A stretch of 64,000 bases of DNA from Amycolatopsis vastitatis (GTDB taxonomy: Bacteria; Actinomycetota; Actinomycetes; Mycobacteriales; Pseudonocardiaceae). A program made the translations under genes and the position numbers. Under the pieces are notes generated by a model. That model searched no databases. It was not told the DNA's origin and saw only the letters and a program-made list of their open reading frames with translations. The stretch lies in NCBI RefSeq assembly GCF_002234595.1, contig NZ_NMUL01000012.1, positions 124,001 through 188,000 of the forward strand, written 5' to 3'. Positions 16,336 through 24,386 of the stretch are shown here, one piece after another (position 1 is the first letter of the stretch; each line of letters opens with the position of its first letter).

Positions 16336-17079
16336 CTAGCGAGGAGTCAGGTACCGCAGCAGGACGCTGGCCCCGTCGGTGAGCACCGAAGCCAGCTCCA
16401 GCTCCGCCGGGTCGACCACCCCGCCGACCGCCGCGCGGCTCGCGGTTCCCGCCACCAGGAACGGGGCCACGGTCAGCCGGAACTCGTCGACCACGCCCGC
16501 CTCGATCAACGAGCCGAACAGCCTGGGCCCGCCTTCGCAGTCGATGCGGCCGAGCCCCTCGGCCGCCAGGGTCTCGACCACCCGCTCGGCCGACACCTCC
16601 GCTTCGCCCGCCACGAAGACCCGGGCGCCGTTGGCCGTCCACGCGTCACGCAACGCCGAAGGTGCCGTCGAGCCCGTGAAAACCAGCGTCGGGACCGAGG
16701 CCTTCGTGATCACCGGCGCGTCCGGGGGCAGGGAGCGGCCCGTCGTCACCACCGCCACCGGGGCGATCGGGGCCAGGCCGAACCGGCGGCGGCGGGCGGC
16801 CGTGCGCTCGTCGGGGCGCATGCCCTCGAACCCCTCCGCCATCGCCGTTCCCGCGCCCACCAGGACGACGTCGGCCAGGTCGTTGCCGAGCCGGTAGACG
16901 ATCCGGTCGGCCGGGGTCGACAAGGCCGCCGAACGGCCCTCCACCGCGATCGCGCCATCCGTGCTCGACACGAAGTTCACCGCGACCCACCGGCGGCCGT
17001 CCGGGTAGCGGTACAGCTGCTCGAGGTCTTCGTCGCCGAGATCGCGCCCGGACGGCCAGACCTGCCGGATCACTCCCAT
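16336..17079 (-). CDS. RibD C-terminal-like pyrimidine reductase family protein
   Basis: 247 residues. The DHFR-like fold of the RibD C-terminal domain is visible: VNFVSSTDGAIAVEGRS at the N-terminus, DVVLVGAGTAM with an NADPH-binding glycine, then IDCEGGPRLFGSLIEAGVVDE near residue 180. Relatives reduce riboflavin intermediates; a mycobacterial relative has been reported to have dihydrofolate-reductase-like activity. No deaminase domain is present. It overlaps the start of this ORF with the upstream DHPS-like gene by 10 nt, so the two are coupled. Confidence 0.85.
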   Translation of the reverse strand: MGVIRQVWPSGRDLGDEDLEQLYRYPDGRRWVAVNFVSSTDGAIAVEGRSAALSTPADRIVYRLGNDLADVVLVGAGTAMAEGFEGMRPDERTAARRRRFGLAPIAPVAVVTTGRSLPPDAPVITKASVPTLVFTGSTAPSALRDAWTANGARVFVAGEAEVSAERVVETLAAEGLGRIDCEGGPRLFGSLIEAGVVDEFRLTVAPFLVAGTASRAAVGGVVDPAELELASVLTDGASVLLRYLTPR

Positions 17080-17708
17080 CGGACCGCCTTCGCCGGCGGG
17101 CGGGTGCCCGCGATGCTCGCCGCCATCTCCGCCACCTGCCGCACCCGGCGCACGTGCGCGGTCCGGATGATCGCCACCCCCGCCGACGCCGCGAGCGCCG
17201 CCAGGGCCAGTCCACCGGGCGTCCCGTCCCCGGCCACCTCGGCCAGCACGGGGAAGTCTCCCGGCGGCGGCACCGCCGTCCGCACCACCCCGGCGTCCAG
17301 GACGACGCCCTCGGCCGGCAGCCCGGCCGCGCCGGGCACCGAAGAAGCGGCGTAGCCGGTCCCGAAACGGGCCGCGACCCCGGAGAGGTCGGCACGCGCG
17401 ACGACCAGGTCGGCGCCCGCTTCGCAGCAGGCCGCGGCGTCCGAAGGGTCCGCGGTGTCCACCGCGACGAACAGGCTCGGGAAAGTCTCACGCGCCCACG
17501 CGACCAGGGGTTCGACGCCGGTTCCGGCGAAACTCACGAGGTCGGCGCCGTCGGCGACGGCGTTCCGGGCGGCAACCTGTGCGGCAGTTGCGGCAGTTGC
17601 GGCAGTCCGGGCCGCCGACGTGTCCGGGAGCACCTCGACCGCGGCCAGCACCAGCGCGCGGTCACTGCTCAACCGGCGGCCCCGGAAAACGAGGTCGGGG
17701 GTCTTCAT
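17070..17708 (-). CDS. Dihydropteroate-synthase-like TIM-barrel protein
   Basis: 212 residues from ATG 17708, chosen for the GGGAG just upstream; an in-frame ATG at 17729 is possible. Repeated beta/alpha units (ADLVSFAG, SLFVAVDTADP, ADLVVARAD, GVVLDAGVV, VAIIRTAHVRRVRQ) suggest a TIM barrel of the pterin-binding DHPS type. It lacks the full set of DHPS substrate loops I would expect (no clear N-terminal NVTPDSF), so classical sulfonamide-target activity is doubtful. Coupling with a RibD/DHFR-like reductase points to pterin or flavin metabolism. Confidence 0.6.
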   Translation of the reverse strand: MKTPDLVFRGRRLSSDRALVLAAVEVLPDTSAARTAATAATAAQVAARNAVADGADLVSFAGTGVEPLVAWARETFPSLFVAVDTADPSDAAACCEAGADLVVARADLSGVAARFGTGYAASSVPGAAGLPAEGVVLDAGVVRTAVPPPGDFPVLAEVAGDGTPGGLALAALAASAGVAIIRTAHVRRVRQVAEMAASIAGTRPPAKAVRWE

Positions 17709-17825
17709 CGCACTCTCCCTGCTGGACATCCGTGCTTCGCGATCATAAGCGGAGCAGGGGGTGCGCGGTCTTCGCCGGCAGGTGGCGGGGCATCGTCGCC
17801 GGGCCACCCGGCCGTGGCGGACTCC

Positions 17826-18125
17826 TCAGGAGGCGATGGCCTCGTTGATCGCCAGCAGCTCCTGGGCGGTGCGCGTGGCGGTGAACTCGATGACGTCGTA
17901 CCGGGCGAGCCGCTGGACCACGAACGGATCGGAGGCGAGCACGGCGTCCAGCTTGCCGCGCAGGCACGAGCGCGTCAGGATCACCTGGTCCGCCCGGCCG
18001 TTGCCTTTTCCGGCAACCAGGAAAATTCCTTTCGTGAATTGTTTGCGCATCCAGTCCGAATGGTCCGGTAGCGCGTAGTCGACTTCCGTTTCGGGCGCTG
18101 TGTAGGTCAGCAGTGCGATGTACAT
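17826..18125 (-). CDS. YciI-family protein
   Basis: 99 residues from ATG 18125. The pattern MYIALLTYTAP, then HSDWMRKQFTKGIFLVAG, a central GRADQVILTR and the ending DPFVVQRLARYDVIEF match the small alpha+beta YciI/YCII family. The His-Asp region is the putative active site of that family. Function is usually unassigned. A longer N-terminal extension (from 18215) is open but has no clear ribosome-binding site. Confidence 0.75.
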   Translation of the reverse strand: MYIALLTYTAPETEVDYALPDHSDWMRKQFTKGIFLVAGKGNGRADQVILTRSCLRGKLDAVLASDPFVVQRLARYDVIEFTATRTAQELLAINEAIAS

Positions 18126-18337
18126 GTTCGCAGAGTAGAACTCCGCGGGCGACCTCGCATCCGCCTGCAGAGTGGCACCGGACACGGGCGCCGTTAATAT
18201 TCCGTCAAGAACCATGGAATTCCTTTACCAATGCTTTTTCGACATTCTCACCGGGTGCCGTACGCCTGTCGTCGTACGTCCCGGTGCCGCCACCGGGCCG
18301 ACGCGGTGCCCGGGCCCGGCGGGCGACACTCGGCGCC

Positions 18338-19246
18338 ATGAACGCACTGACCCGGATCTGGCACGACGGCAGGCGAGCCGAACGGATCGCCTACGCCGTC
18401 GGCGCGGCGCTGTTCCTGAGCGGCACCGTGCACGCGATCGTGCTCATCGCCACCGGCGGCTCGTGGCTGGGACCGCTGTCGATGCGCAAGGCCGTCACCT
18501 TCGGCCTGTCGTTCGGGCTGACGCTCGCGTCGGTCGCCTGGGCGACGTCGTTCCTGACCATCCGCCTTCGCTGGCGCAACGCCCTGCTCGGCGCGTTCAC
18601 CGCCGCGAGTGTCGTCGAGGTCGTGCTGGTCAGCACGCAGGTGTGGCGCGGTGTGCCGTCGCACTTCAACTTCGAGACGCCGTTCGACAACGCCGTCTCG
18701 ATGACGCTTGCCGCGGGCGGCGGGGTGATCATCCTGACCGTCGTCGGCTTCACCGCCGCCGCGCTCGTGGAGCCGGGACCGGACGCGCCGAGCCTGCGCC
18801 TGGCCATCCGCGCCGGCCTCGTGGTGCTGCTGATCGCGCTGGCCACCGGCGCGGTGATGATCGGCCGCGGGGTCGTGGCGGCCCGCGGCGGCGACCCGCA
18901 GCTGGCCTACACCACGGCGGGCGCGCTCAAGCCGCTGCACGCCGTCGCGATGCACGCGATCCTCGTGCTGCCCGCGGTGGCCTGGCTGCTGCAGTTCACC
19001 CGCTGGCCCGAAGCGCACCGGATGCGCGTCGTCAAGACAGCCGTCGTCTCCGACGCCGTGCTGACCGCCGTGATCGGCGTCGAGTCCTTCACCGGCGTCT
19101 CGCCCTTGGCCGCGCCGCTGCCGGTTATCGCCCTTTCCGTGCTGGCCACCGCCGTGCTCGCCGGCAGCGGGCTCTACGCGTTGTCCGGCATTGAACCGGC
19201 CGTCCGATTCGCACGTGTCTCCGATGGGAAGGCAAGGGGCCGGTAA
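18338..19246 (+). CDS. Multi-pass membrane protein, unknown function
   Basis: 302 residues from ATG 18338. Eight or so hydrophobic spans are spread over the length, with a short hydrophilic N-terminus (NALTRIWHDGRRAER) and C-terminus (RVSDGKARGR). No catalytic motif is evident; the loop PSHFNFETPFDNAVS is the only notable hydrophilic stretch. Followed after 21 nt by an aminotransferase gene, possibly in one operon. Confidence 0.75.
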   Translation: MNALTRIWHDGRRAERIAYAVGAALFLSGTVHAIVLIATGGSWLGPLSMRKAVTFGLSFGLTLASVAWATSFLTIRLRWRNALLGAFTAASVVEVVLVSTQVWRGVPSHFNFETPFDNAVSMTLAAGGGVIILTVVGFTAAALVEPGPDAPSLRLAIRAGLVVLLIALATGAVMIGRGVVAARGGDPQLAYTTAGALKPLHAVAMHAILVLPAVAWLLQFTRWPEAHRMRVVKTAVVSDAVLTAVIGVESFTGVSPLAAPLPVIALSVLATAVLAGSGLYALSGIEPAVRFARVSDGKARGR

Positions 19247-19267
19247 TGCGGCGGACGGAGACCACGC

Positions 19268-20461
19268 GTGCGGCACGGTATGACCACCAGCGGCCTTTTC
19301 CGGCAGGATCAGGCGCACAGCCCGTCGTTCTTCTCCGTGTCCAGGGCGATGGGACACCACGCGGACGACCTCGCCGACTTCTGCATTCCCTGCAACCCGT
19401 ACTTCCCGACCGACGAGATGTTCGGCGAGCTGGAACGCGGTCTCCGCACGATCCTCAAGTTCTACCCCAGCGACGCCGGCGCGATCACCGCGCAGCTGGC
19501 GAGCGTGCTGCGGCTCAACCCGTCGACGATCTCGCTCGCCAACGGCTCGACCGAGCTGATCACCTGGATCGACCGGCTGCTGGTCGGGTCCAGTGTCGCC
19601 GTGCCGATCCCGACGTTCGGCCGCTGGACCGACCAGCCGGTCGAGACCGGCAAGCGCGTCGACATGTTCCTGCTCAAGGAAGCCGACGGCTTCGAGCTGC
19701 GCGTGGACGAGTACATCGAGTTCATCAAGCGCCGCGGCTCCCGGGTCGCGGTGCTGTGCAACCCGAACAACCCCGACGGCGGGTACCTGCCGCGCCGTGA
19801 GGTGATCCGGTTCATGGACGCCCTCGAGGACCTGGACCTCGTGGTGATCGACGAGTCGTTCGTCGACTTCGTCGAGGCCGAGCGGAACCCGTCGGTGGCC
19901 GCCGAGGCTGTCGTGCGGCCGAACGTGATCGTGCTCAAGAGCCTCGGCAAGAACTTCGGGCTGCACGGGATCCGGTTCGGCTACCAGGTGTCCAACCCGG
20001 CGCTGACGCGCAAGCTGTCGGCCGCGCTGCCGAAGTGGAACCTGAACTCGCTCGCCGAGGCCGTGATCTTCATGCTCGCCGAGCACCGCGCGGAGTACGA
20101 GGACAGCCTGAAGAAGCTGGCGCTCGACCGGTTCATGATGAGCTCGCAGCTCGGGCAGTTCGCCGAGCTGACCGTGTACCCGTCGCAGGCGAACTTCCTG
20201 CTCGTCAAGCTGCCGGGCTCGGTCGACGGCGCCGAGCTGTGCGACCACCTGCTCGCCGAACACCACCTGCTGGTCCGCCAGTGCGGCAACAAGATCGGCA
20301 TGACCAGCCAGTTCATCCGCCTGGGCGTGCGACCGGACGCCGAGGTCGAGCGGCTGGTCGAGGGCCTGCACGGGGTGGAGCGGCTGGGCGGCGGCCGGCA
20401 CACGTCGCCGGCCATCGAGCTGGTCTCGCACGCCCGCGAACCCGAACGGTCGATCAGCTGA
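19268..20461 (+). CDS. PLP-dependent aminotransferase (HisC/CobD-like, class I/II)
   Basis: 397 residues from GTG 19268 (GGAG 8 nt upstream); ATG 19280 is an alternative. Landmarks of fold-type I aminotransferases: LANGSTELITW, LCNPNNPDGGYLP, VVIDESFVDF and the PLP lysine in KSLGKNFGLHGIR. The C-terminal Arg in FIRLGVRP should bind the substrate carboxylate. It resembles histidinol-phosphate and threonine-phosphate decarboxylase relatives. A small-molecule kinase follows 11 nt downstream, so the product of one enzyme may feed the other. Confidence 0.88.
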   Translation: MRHGMTTSGLFRQDQAHSPSFFSVSRAMGHHADDLADFCIPCNPYFPTDEMFGELERGLRTILKFYPSDAGAITAQLASVLRLNPSTISLANGSTELITWIDRLLVGSSVAVPIPTFGRWTDQPVETGKRVDMFLLKEADGFELRVDEYIEFIKRRGSRVAVLCNPNNPDGGYLPRREVIRFMDALEDLDLVVIDESFVDFVEAERNPSVAAEAVVRPNVIVLKSLGKNFGLHGIRFGYQVSNPALTRKLSAALPKWNLNSLAEAVIFMLAEHRAEYEDSLKKLALDRFMMSSQLGQFAELTVYPSQANFLLVKLPGSVDGAELCDHLLAEHHLLVRQCGNKIGMTSQFIRLGVRPDAEVERLVEGLHGVERLGGGRHTSPAIELVSHAREPERSIS

Positions 20462-20472
20462 GCACCTGGGCG

Positions 20473-21399
20473 ATGGCCGACTTCCAGGCGAACAGCCGGC
20501 CGTTCACCGAACTCGACCGCTCCGGCCGCACGCGACGCCTGCGCCGGCTCGCCGAAGCGGCCTTGACCGCCTATGACGTGCCGGTGGCCCGGCTGACCCC
20601 GCTGGGGCACGGGCTCAACACGACGTTCCGCGTCGACGGCGCGGACGGCCACCGGTACGTGCTGCGGGTGCAGCGGCCGGACGGCCCCGGCGCCGCGCAG
20701 GTGCGGTCCGAGCTGGCCTGGCTCGCCGCGCTGCGCCGCGAAACCGGCCTCGTCGTCCCCCTGCCGGTGCCGACGCGCGGCCGGGACCTGGTCACCGTGG
20801 TCGCCGACCCGGCGGTGCCCGAACCCCGCACCTGCGTGCTCTGCCACTGGGTCGAGGGCCGGTTCGTCGACGAGCGGCTCAGCGCACCGCAGCTGTACGC
20901 GGTGGGCGAGTTCACCGCGCGGCTGCACCTGCACGGCGCGCGGATGAACGGCCTCGACCGCGGCCGCGTCGACGACCTGACCGACTTCGGCCGGACGCAG
21001 GTGGACGGCTTCTCCGCGGCGGTCGTCGACCGGGCGGTGGCACTGGCCGGGGGCGACGAACGGATCCGCGAGACGGTGGCGCGCGTCCGCGCGGTCCGGG
21101 CCGAGCTGGGCTTCGGCGCCGACGTCTTCGGCCTGGTGCACGGCGACCTGCACCAGGAGAACTACCTGTTCCACCGCGGCCGGGTCCGTGCGGTCGGCTT
21201 CGACGGCTGCGGGTTCGGGCACTACGCCTACGACCTCGCCGTGGCCCACGCCGCGCTCGGGCGCCTGCCGCAGCGGGAAGAACTGCGGGAGGCGCTGCTC
21301 GACGGCTACCGGTCGGTGCGCCCGGCCGCGGCCACGACCGATCCGGAGGTCCTCGACGCGTTCGCCGCGCTCCGGGACCTCCAGCTGCGGCTGCGCTGA
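20473..21399 (+). CDS. Aminoglycoside/choline phosphotransferase-fold kinase
   Basis: 308 residues from ATG 20473. Protein-kinase-like APH fold: YVLRVQRP carries the ATP lysine-like region, GLVHGDLHQENYLF is the Brenner motif with catalytic Asp and Asn, and VGFDGCGFGHYAYDLA holds the Mg-binding Asp. Family members phosphorylate hydroxyls of small molecules such as choline, homoserine or aminoglycosides. Pairing with the upstream aminotransferase suggests an amino-alcohol or amino-acid substrate, not antibiotic resistance. Confidence 0.82.
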   Translation: MADFQANSRPFTELDRSGRTRRLRRLAEAALTAYDVPVARLTPLGHGLNTTFRVDGADGHRYVLRVQRPDGPGAAQVRSELAWLAALRRETGLVVPLPVPTRGRDLVTVVADPAVPEPRTCVLCHWVEGRFVDERLSAPQLYAVGEFTARLHLHGARMNGLDRGRVDDLTDFGRTQVDGFSAAVVDRAVALAGGDERIRETVARVRAVRAELGFGADVFGLVHGDLHQENYLFHRGRVRAVGFDGCGFGHYAYDLAVAHAALGRLPQREELREALLDGYRSVRPAAATTDPEVLDAFAALRDLQLRLR

Positions 21400-21428
21400 C
21401 CGTTACAGGCCGTCGTTACAATTGCTAT

Positions 21429-22118
21429 ATGGCCGGACGATCGAGCAGCGCCACCAGTACCCGCGACCGCCTGCTGCTGGCCGCGGGCCAGCTCCTGCAC
21501 GAAGCCGGCGACGGGCCGGTGTCGACGCGGGCGATCTGCGAACGCGCCGGCGTCCAGGCCCCCACGCTGTACCACCACTTCGGCAGCAAGCAGGGCCTGC
21601 TCGACGCCGTCGTCAACTACGGCTTCACGCAGTACGTCCAGATCCCGTCGCCGGACGGCGATCCGGTGGACCGCATCCGCGCGGGCTGGGACCGGCACGT
21701 CGAGTACGGCCTCGCGCACCCCGGGTTCTACGTGCTGCTCTACGGCCAGATCGAAACCGGCGTGCCGTGCAACCTGACCTCGAGCGCGGAGGCGATGCTG
21801 CTGGAGCTGTTCACGCCGTTGGCGCGCGAAGGCCGGTTGCGCGTCGAGGCGGCGGAGGCCGCGCGGCAGTTCGCGGCGGCCAACAGCGGCGTGACGCTCA
21901 GCCTGATCGCGCAGCCAGAGGAAAGCCGCGACCTGGCCATGTCGGCGCAGGTCAGGGAGTCGGTCCTGGCCGGGCTGCTCGCCGACCGCCCCGCCGGAGG
22001 GTCGTCCGTGAGCGCGCTCGCTGTCGCTTTGTCGACCGCGCTCGCCGACGACACCGAGGCACTGACCACCACCGAGCGGCAGATGCTGCGGGAGTGGCTC
22101 CACCGGCTGGCCGTTTGA
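21429..22118 (+). CDS. TetR-family regulator
   Basis: 229 residues. The N-terminal helix-turn-helix is clear: ARDRLLLAAGQLL-type helix, then VSTRAICERAGVQAPTLYHH and FGSKQGLLDAVV. The C-terminal ligand domain is of TetR_C type. The start lies next to GTTACAATTGCTATAT, which resembles half of the dyad before the downstream LLM gene (TACATTTGCTACAT), so it probably represses itself and that gene. The ligand is likely related to the LLM enzyme substrate. Confidence 0.9.
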   Translation: MAGRSSSATSTRDRLLLAAGQLLHEAGDGPVSTRAICERAGVQAPTLYHHFGSKQGLLDAVVNYGFTQYVQIPSPDGDPVDRIRAGWDRHVEYGLAHPGFYVLLYGQIETGVPCNLTSSAEAMLLELFTPLAREGRLRVEAAEAARQFAAANSGVTLSLIAQPEESRDLAMSAQVRESVLAGLLADRPAGGSSVSALAVALSTALADDTEALTTTERQMLREWLHRLAV

Positions 22119-22131
22119 GCACATCCGGGCG

Positions 22132-22167
22132 CTACATTTGCTACATTGACTTGTATGACAAATGTAG
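22132..22167 (+). promoter_or_regulatory. Dyad (probable TetR operator) overlapping the LLM start
   Basis: CTACATTTG (22132-22140) is a perfect inverted match to CAAATGTAG (22159-22167); a second CTACATT at 22141-22147 also pairs with AATGTAG. The dyad covers the LLM start codon at 22155, and a related AT-rich sequence (TTACAATTGCTATAT) precedes the TetR start at 21429. These AT-rich dyads stand out in a GC-rich genome. Binding by the adjacent TetR is inferred. Confidence 0.6.
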
Positions 22168-23003
22168 TGAAGCAGTTCGGCCTGTTCCTGGCCCCGCACC
22201 GCGACGACGCGAGCCGGAAGGAGCAGGCGATCGCGGCCGACCGGCTCGGCTACGGCGCGGTCTGGTTCGGCACCGGCCGGAACTCCGTCGGCGACCTCGC
22301 GTTCGTCGAGGACGTCCTCGCCTCGACCGAGCGCATCACGGTGGCGACGGCGATCGTGAACATGTGGGTCGACGAGCCGGAGACCCTCGCGGAGTCCTAC
22401 CACCGGCTCGCCGGCCGGTACGGAAACCGGTTGCTGCTCGGCATCGGCGTCGGGCACCCCGAGTCGGTCACCGGATACCGCAGCCCCTACGAGAAGATCG
22501 TCGACTACCTCGACCGGCTCGACGCGGCCGGCGTGCCGGTGGACGCCCGGATCCTCGCCGCGCTCGGCGACCGCGTCCTGAAACTGGCCGCCGAGCGCAG
22601 CGCGGGCGCCCACCCGTACCTCGTACCGGTCGCGCACACGCGGCACGCCCGGTCGCTCCTGGGCGCGGGCAAGCTGCTCGCGCCGGAGCAGAAGGTCGTC
22701 GTCGACGAGGACCCGGTGGCCGCGCGCGCCATCGGCCGCCCGTACGTCCGCACCCCCTATCTGGGCCTGCGGAACTACGTGAACAACCTGCTGCGCCACG
22801 GATACACCGAGGCCGACGTCGCCGACGGGGGCAGCGACCGCCTCATCGACGACCTCGTCCGGCACGGCTCGCCGGAGACGGTCGCGAAGGGGCTGCGGTC
22901 CCATGTGGACGCCGGGGCGGACCACGTGGCGGTGCAGGTGCTCGGCCCGTCACCCGAGGTGGAGCTGGCGAACCAGCGGCGGCTGGCCGAAGTGCTGCTC
23001 TGA
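22155..23003 (+). CDS. LLM-class flavin-dependent oxidoreductase (probably F420)
   Basis: 282 residues from ATG 22155; a TTG at 22146 would add three residues. TIM-barrel luciferase-like features: FGLFLAPHR, AVWFGTGRNSVGD, RITVATAIVNMW, LLLGIGVGHPESV and a late HGSPETVAKGLRSHVDAG. It matches the subgroup of bacterial luciferase-like proteins that use F420. The substrate is unknown. Its control by the neighbouring TetR and its convergence with a deazaflavin-type reductase, whose stop abuts its own with no gap, suggest a shared redox cofactor. Confidence 0.85.
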   Translation: MTNVVKQFGLFLAPHRDDASRKEQAIAADRLGYGAVWFGTGRNSVGDLAFVEDVLASTERITVATAIVNMWVDEPETLAESYHRLAGRYGNRLLLGIGVGHPESVTGYRSPYEKIVDYLDRLDAAGVPVDARILAALGDRVLKLAAERSAGAHPYLVPVAHTRHARSLLGAGKLLAPEQKVVVDEDPVAARAIGRPYVRTPYLGLRNYVNNLLRHGYTEADVADGGSDRLIDDLVRHGSPETVAKGLRSHVDAGADHVAVQVLGPSPEVELANQRRLAEVLL

Positions 23004-23354
23004 TCAGCCGTCGAGCCGGCGCAGCTCGACGACGGGCAGGACCCGGGTCGTTCGCGCCTGGTAGTCCGCGAACCCCGGTTCCCGCTCGACCACGGCGGCG
23101 AACAGCTCGTCGCGGTCCGGCGGCAGTACCGCCTCCGCTTCGAAGGTCTCCGCCTCGGTTTCCACGGTGACCAGCGGGTTGTGGCGGAGGTTGTGGTACC
23201 ACGCGGGGTGCTTCGGCGAGCCCATCGCCGACGCGACGACGACCAGCCGGCCGTCGATGTCCAGGGCTCCCAAGGTGACCCGGTGCTTCTTGCCCGTACG
23301 GGCGCCGGTCGTGGTGAGGAAGATCAAGCTGGTCCTTTCCGATGAAGAGGTCAC
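23004..23354 (-). CDS. Deazaflavin-dependent (Ddn/DUF385-type) nitroreductase-fold protein
   Basis: 116 residues from GTG 23354. The split-barrel FMN/F420-binding fold of the Ddn family is seen in IFLTTTGARTGKKHRVTLG, then GRLVVVASAMGSPKHPAWYH and NLRHNPLVTVETE. Relatives are F420-dependent quinone or nitroimidazole reductases in actinomycetes. The usual N-terminal helix is short here, so the true start could be further upstream. The stop codon is directly adjacent to that of the convergent LLM gene. Confidence 0.85.
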   Translation of the reverse strand: MTSSSERTSLIFLTTTGARTGKKHRVTLGALDIDGRLVVVASAMGSPKHPAWYHNLRHNPLVTVETEAETFEAEAVLPPDRDELFAAVVEREPGFADYQARTTRVLPVVELRRLDG

Positions 23355-23497
23355 CGGAGGCCGTGAGCCGACACGGATCGGGCGCGCGGAGGCACACTTC
23401 TGCCAAGGAATGCAGAACGTGTCGAACTCAAGGGGGCTGAGTAGCCACTACCTCCGTGCGTAGGCCCATCCGGGGCGCACAGGCACGTTAGCACGCG

Positions 23498-24325
23498 TCA
23501 GCGGGCGGCGTCGGCGGCTTTCCGTGCTTCCTCGGCTGCCGCGTCGGCCTGCTCGTAGGTCTCCTTGGCCTGTTCGAACTCGGCCGTCGCGCGCTCGGCG
23601 CGTGCCTCGGCCTCGGCCAAGCGCTCACGCAGGTCTTCGACGCGGGCCGTCGCCTGCTCAGCCGCGCGTTCGGTGCGGACGAGGTCGCGCTCGGCCACCG
23701 CGCGGTCCTTGGCCCGGTCGGCGGCTTCCTTGCGCAGGCGGTCGCGTTCCGCGCGGGCACGCGCCCGCTCCTCTTCTTCGCGGCGGTGGTCCCGCTTCGG
23801 CTTCGCCGGCTCCGCCTTGTCCACCAGCTTCTTCGGGCGTTTCCCGGTGGCGGGCGGCACGCTCGCGGCCAGGGTGAACCACTGGTCGGTGTCCTGGTGC
23901 GCCACCGACGTCAGCCGCCCGGCGAGGGCGAGCGCGGCCGTGTCCGGGTCGGCCGCGACGGCTTCCAGGGTCGCTTCGACTTCGCGGGCCACCGAGTCGC
24001 TCATCGACGGCAGCTCGTGGCTGATCCGCCGCACGAGCTCGCCGCGGCGGCGGGTCAGCGCGCGCAGCTCGTCGCCGGCCAGCCGGGTGTGCGCGTCCCG
24101 CAGCTCGTCCCCCAGCTCCGCCAGCTCACGCAACGGGCCGGCGTCCTCCCGGGCCAGGCGGTTGACGATCGCCGCGGCCGTCGTCGGCTTCCGCAGCTCG
24201 CGGATCTTGGCCGCGAGCTCGGCGTCGCCCTCGGCCTTCGCGGCCTTCGCCGCCGCGTTGCGCGCGCTGACGAACTCCGCGAGGTCGCCCCCGTAGAGCT
24301 CGCCGGCCACCGTGTCGAAGTCCAT
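23498..24325 (-). CDS. Coiled-coil protein, unknown function
   Basis: 275 residues from ATG 24325 with GGAG 5 nt upstream. The N-terminal part (about 1-150) is helical: FDTVAGELYGGDLAEFV, then KAAKAEGDAELAAKIRELRK and PTTAAAIVNRLARE. The C-terminal part (about 180-275) is a long highly charged coiled coil rich in Glu, Arg and Ala. There is no signal or membrane span. Proteins of this type are widespread in actinomycetes without an assigned role. It is divergent from the acyl-CoA synthetase gene. Confidence 0.8.
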   Translation of the reverse strand: MDFDTVAGELYGGDLAEFVSARNAAAKAAKAEGDAELAAKIRELRKPTTAAAIVNRLAREDAGPLRELAELGDELRDAHTRLAGDELRALTRRRGELVRRISHELPSMSDSVAREVEATLEAVAADPDTAALALAGRLTSVAHQDTDQWFTLAASVPPATGKRPKKLVDKAEPAKPKRDHRREEEERARARAERDRLRKEAADRAKDRAVAERDLVRTERAAEQATARVEDLRERLAEAEARAERATAEFEQAKETYEQADAAAEEARKAADAAR

Positions 24326-24386
24326 CGTGCTCCAGCGAACCACATCGGACTGGTGTGAGCACCTGCGAAGAGTCATCATCGGGGGC

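Noticed and set aside
18248..20431. 727-codon open frame on the minus strand
   Set aside because: It lies opposite a membrane-protein gene and an aminotransferase with all catalytic motifs, and it has low-complexity Arg/Ala/His composition.
20473..21399. Aminoglycoside resistance gene
   Set aside because: The fold fits APH, but the aminotransferase neighbour and absence of resistance context favour a metabolic kinase.
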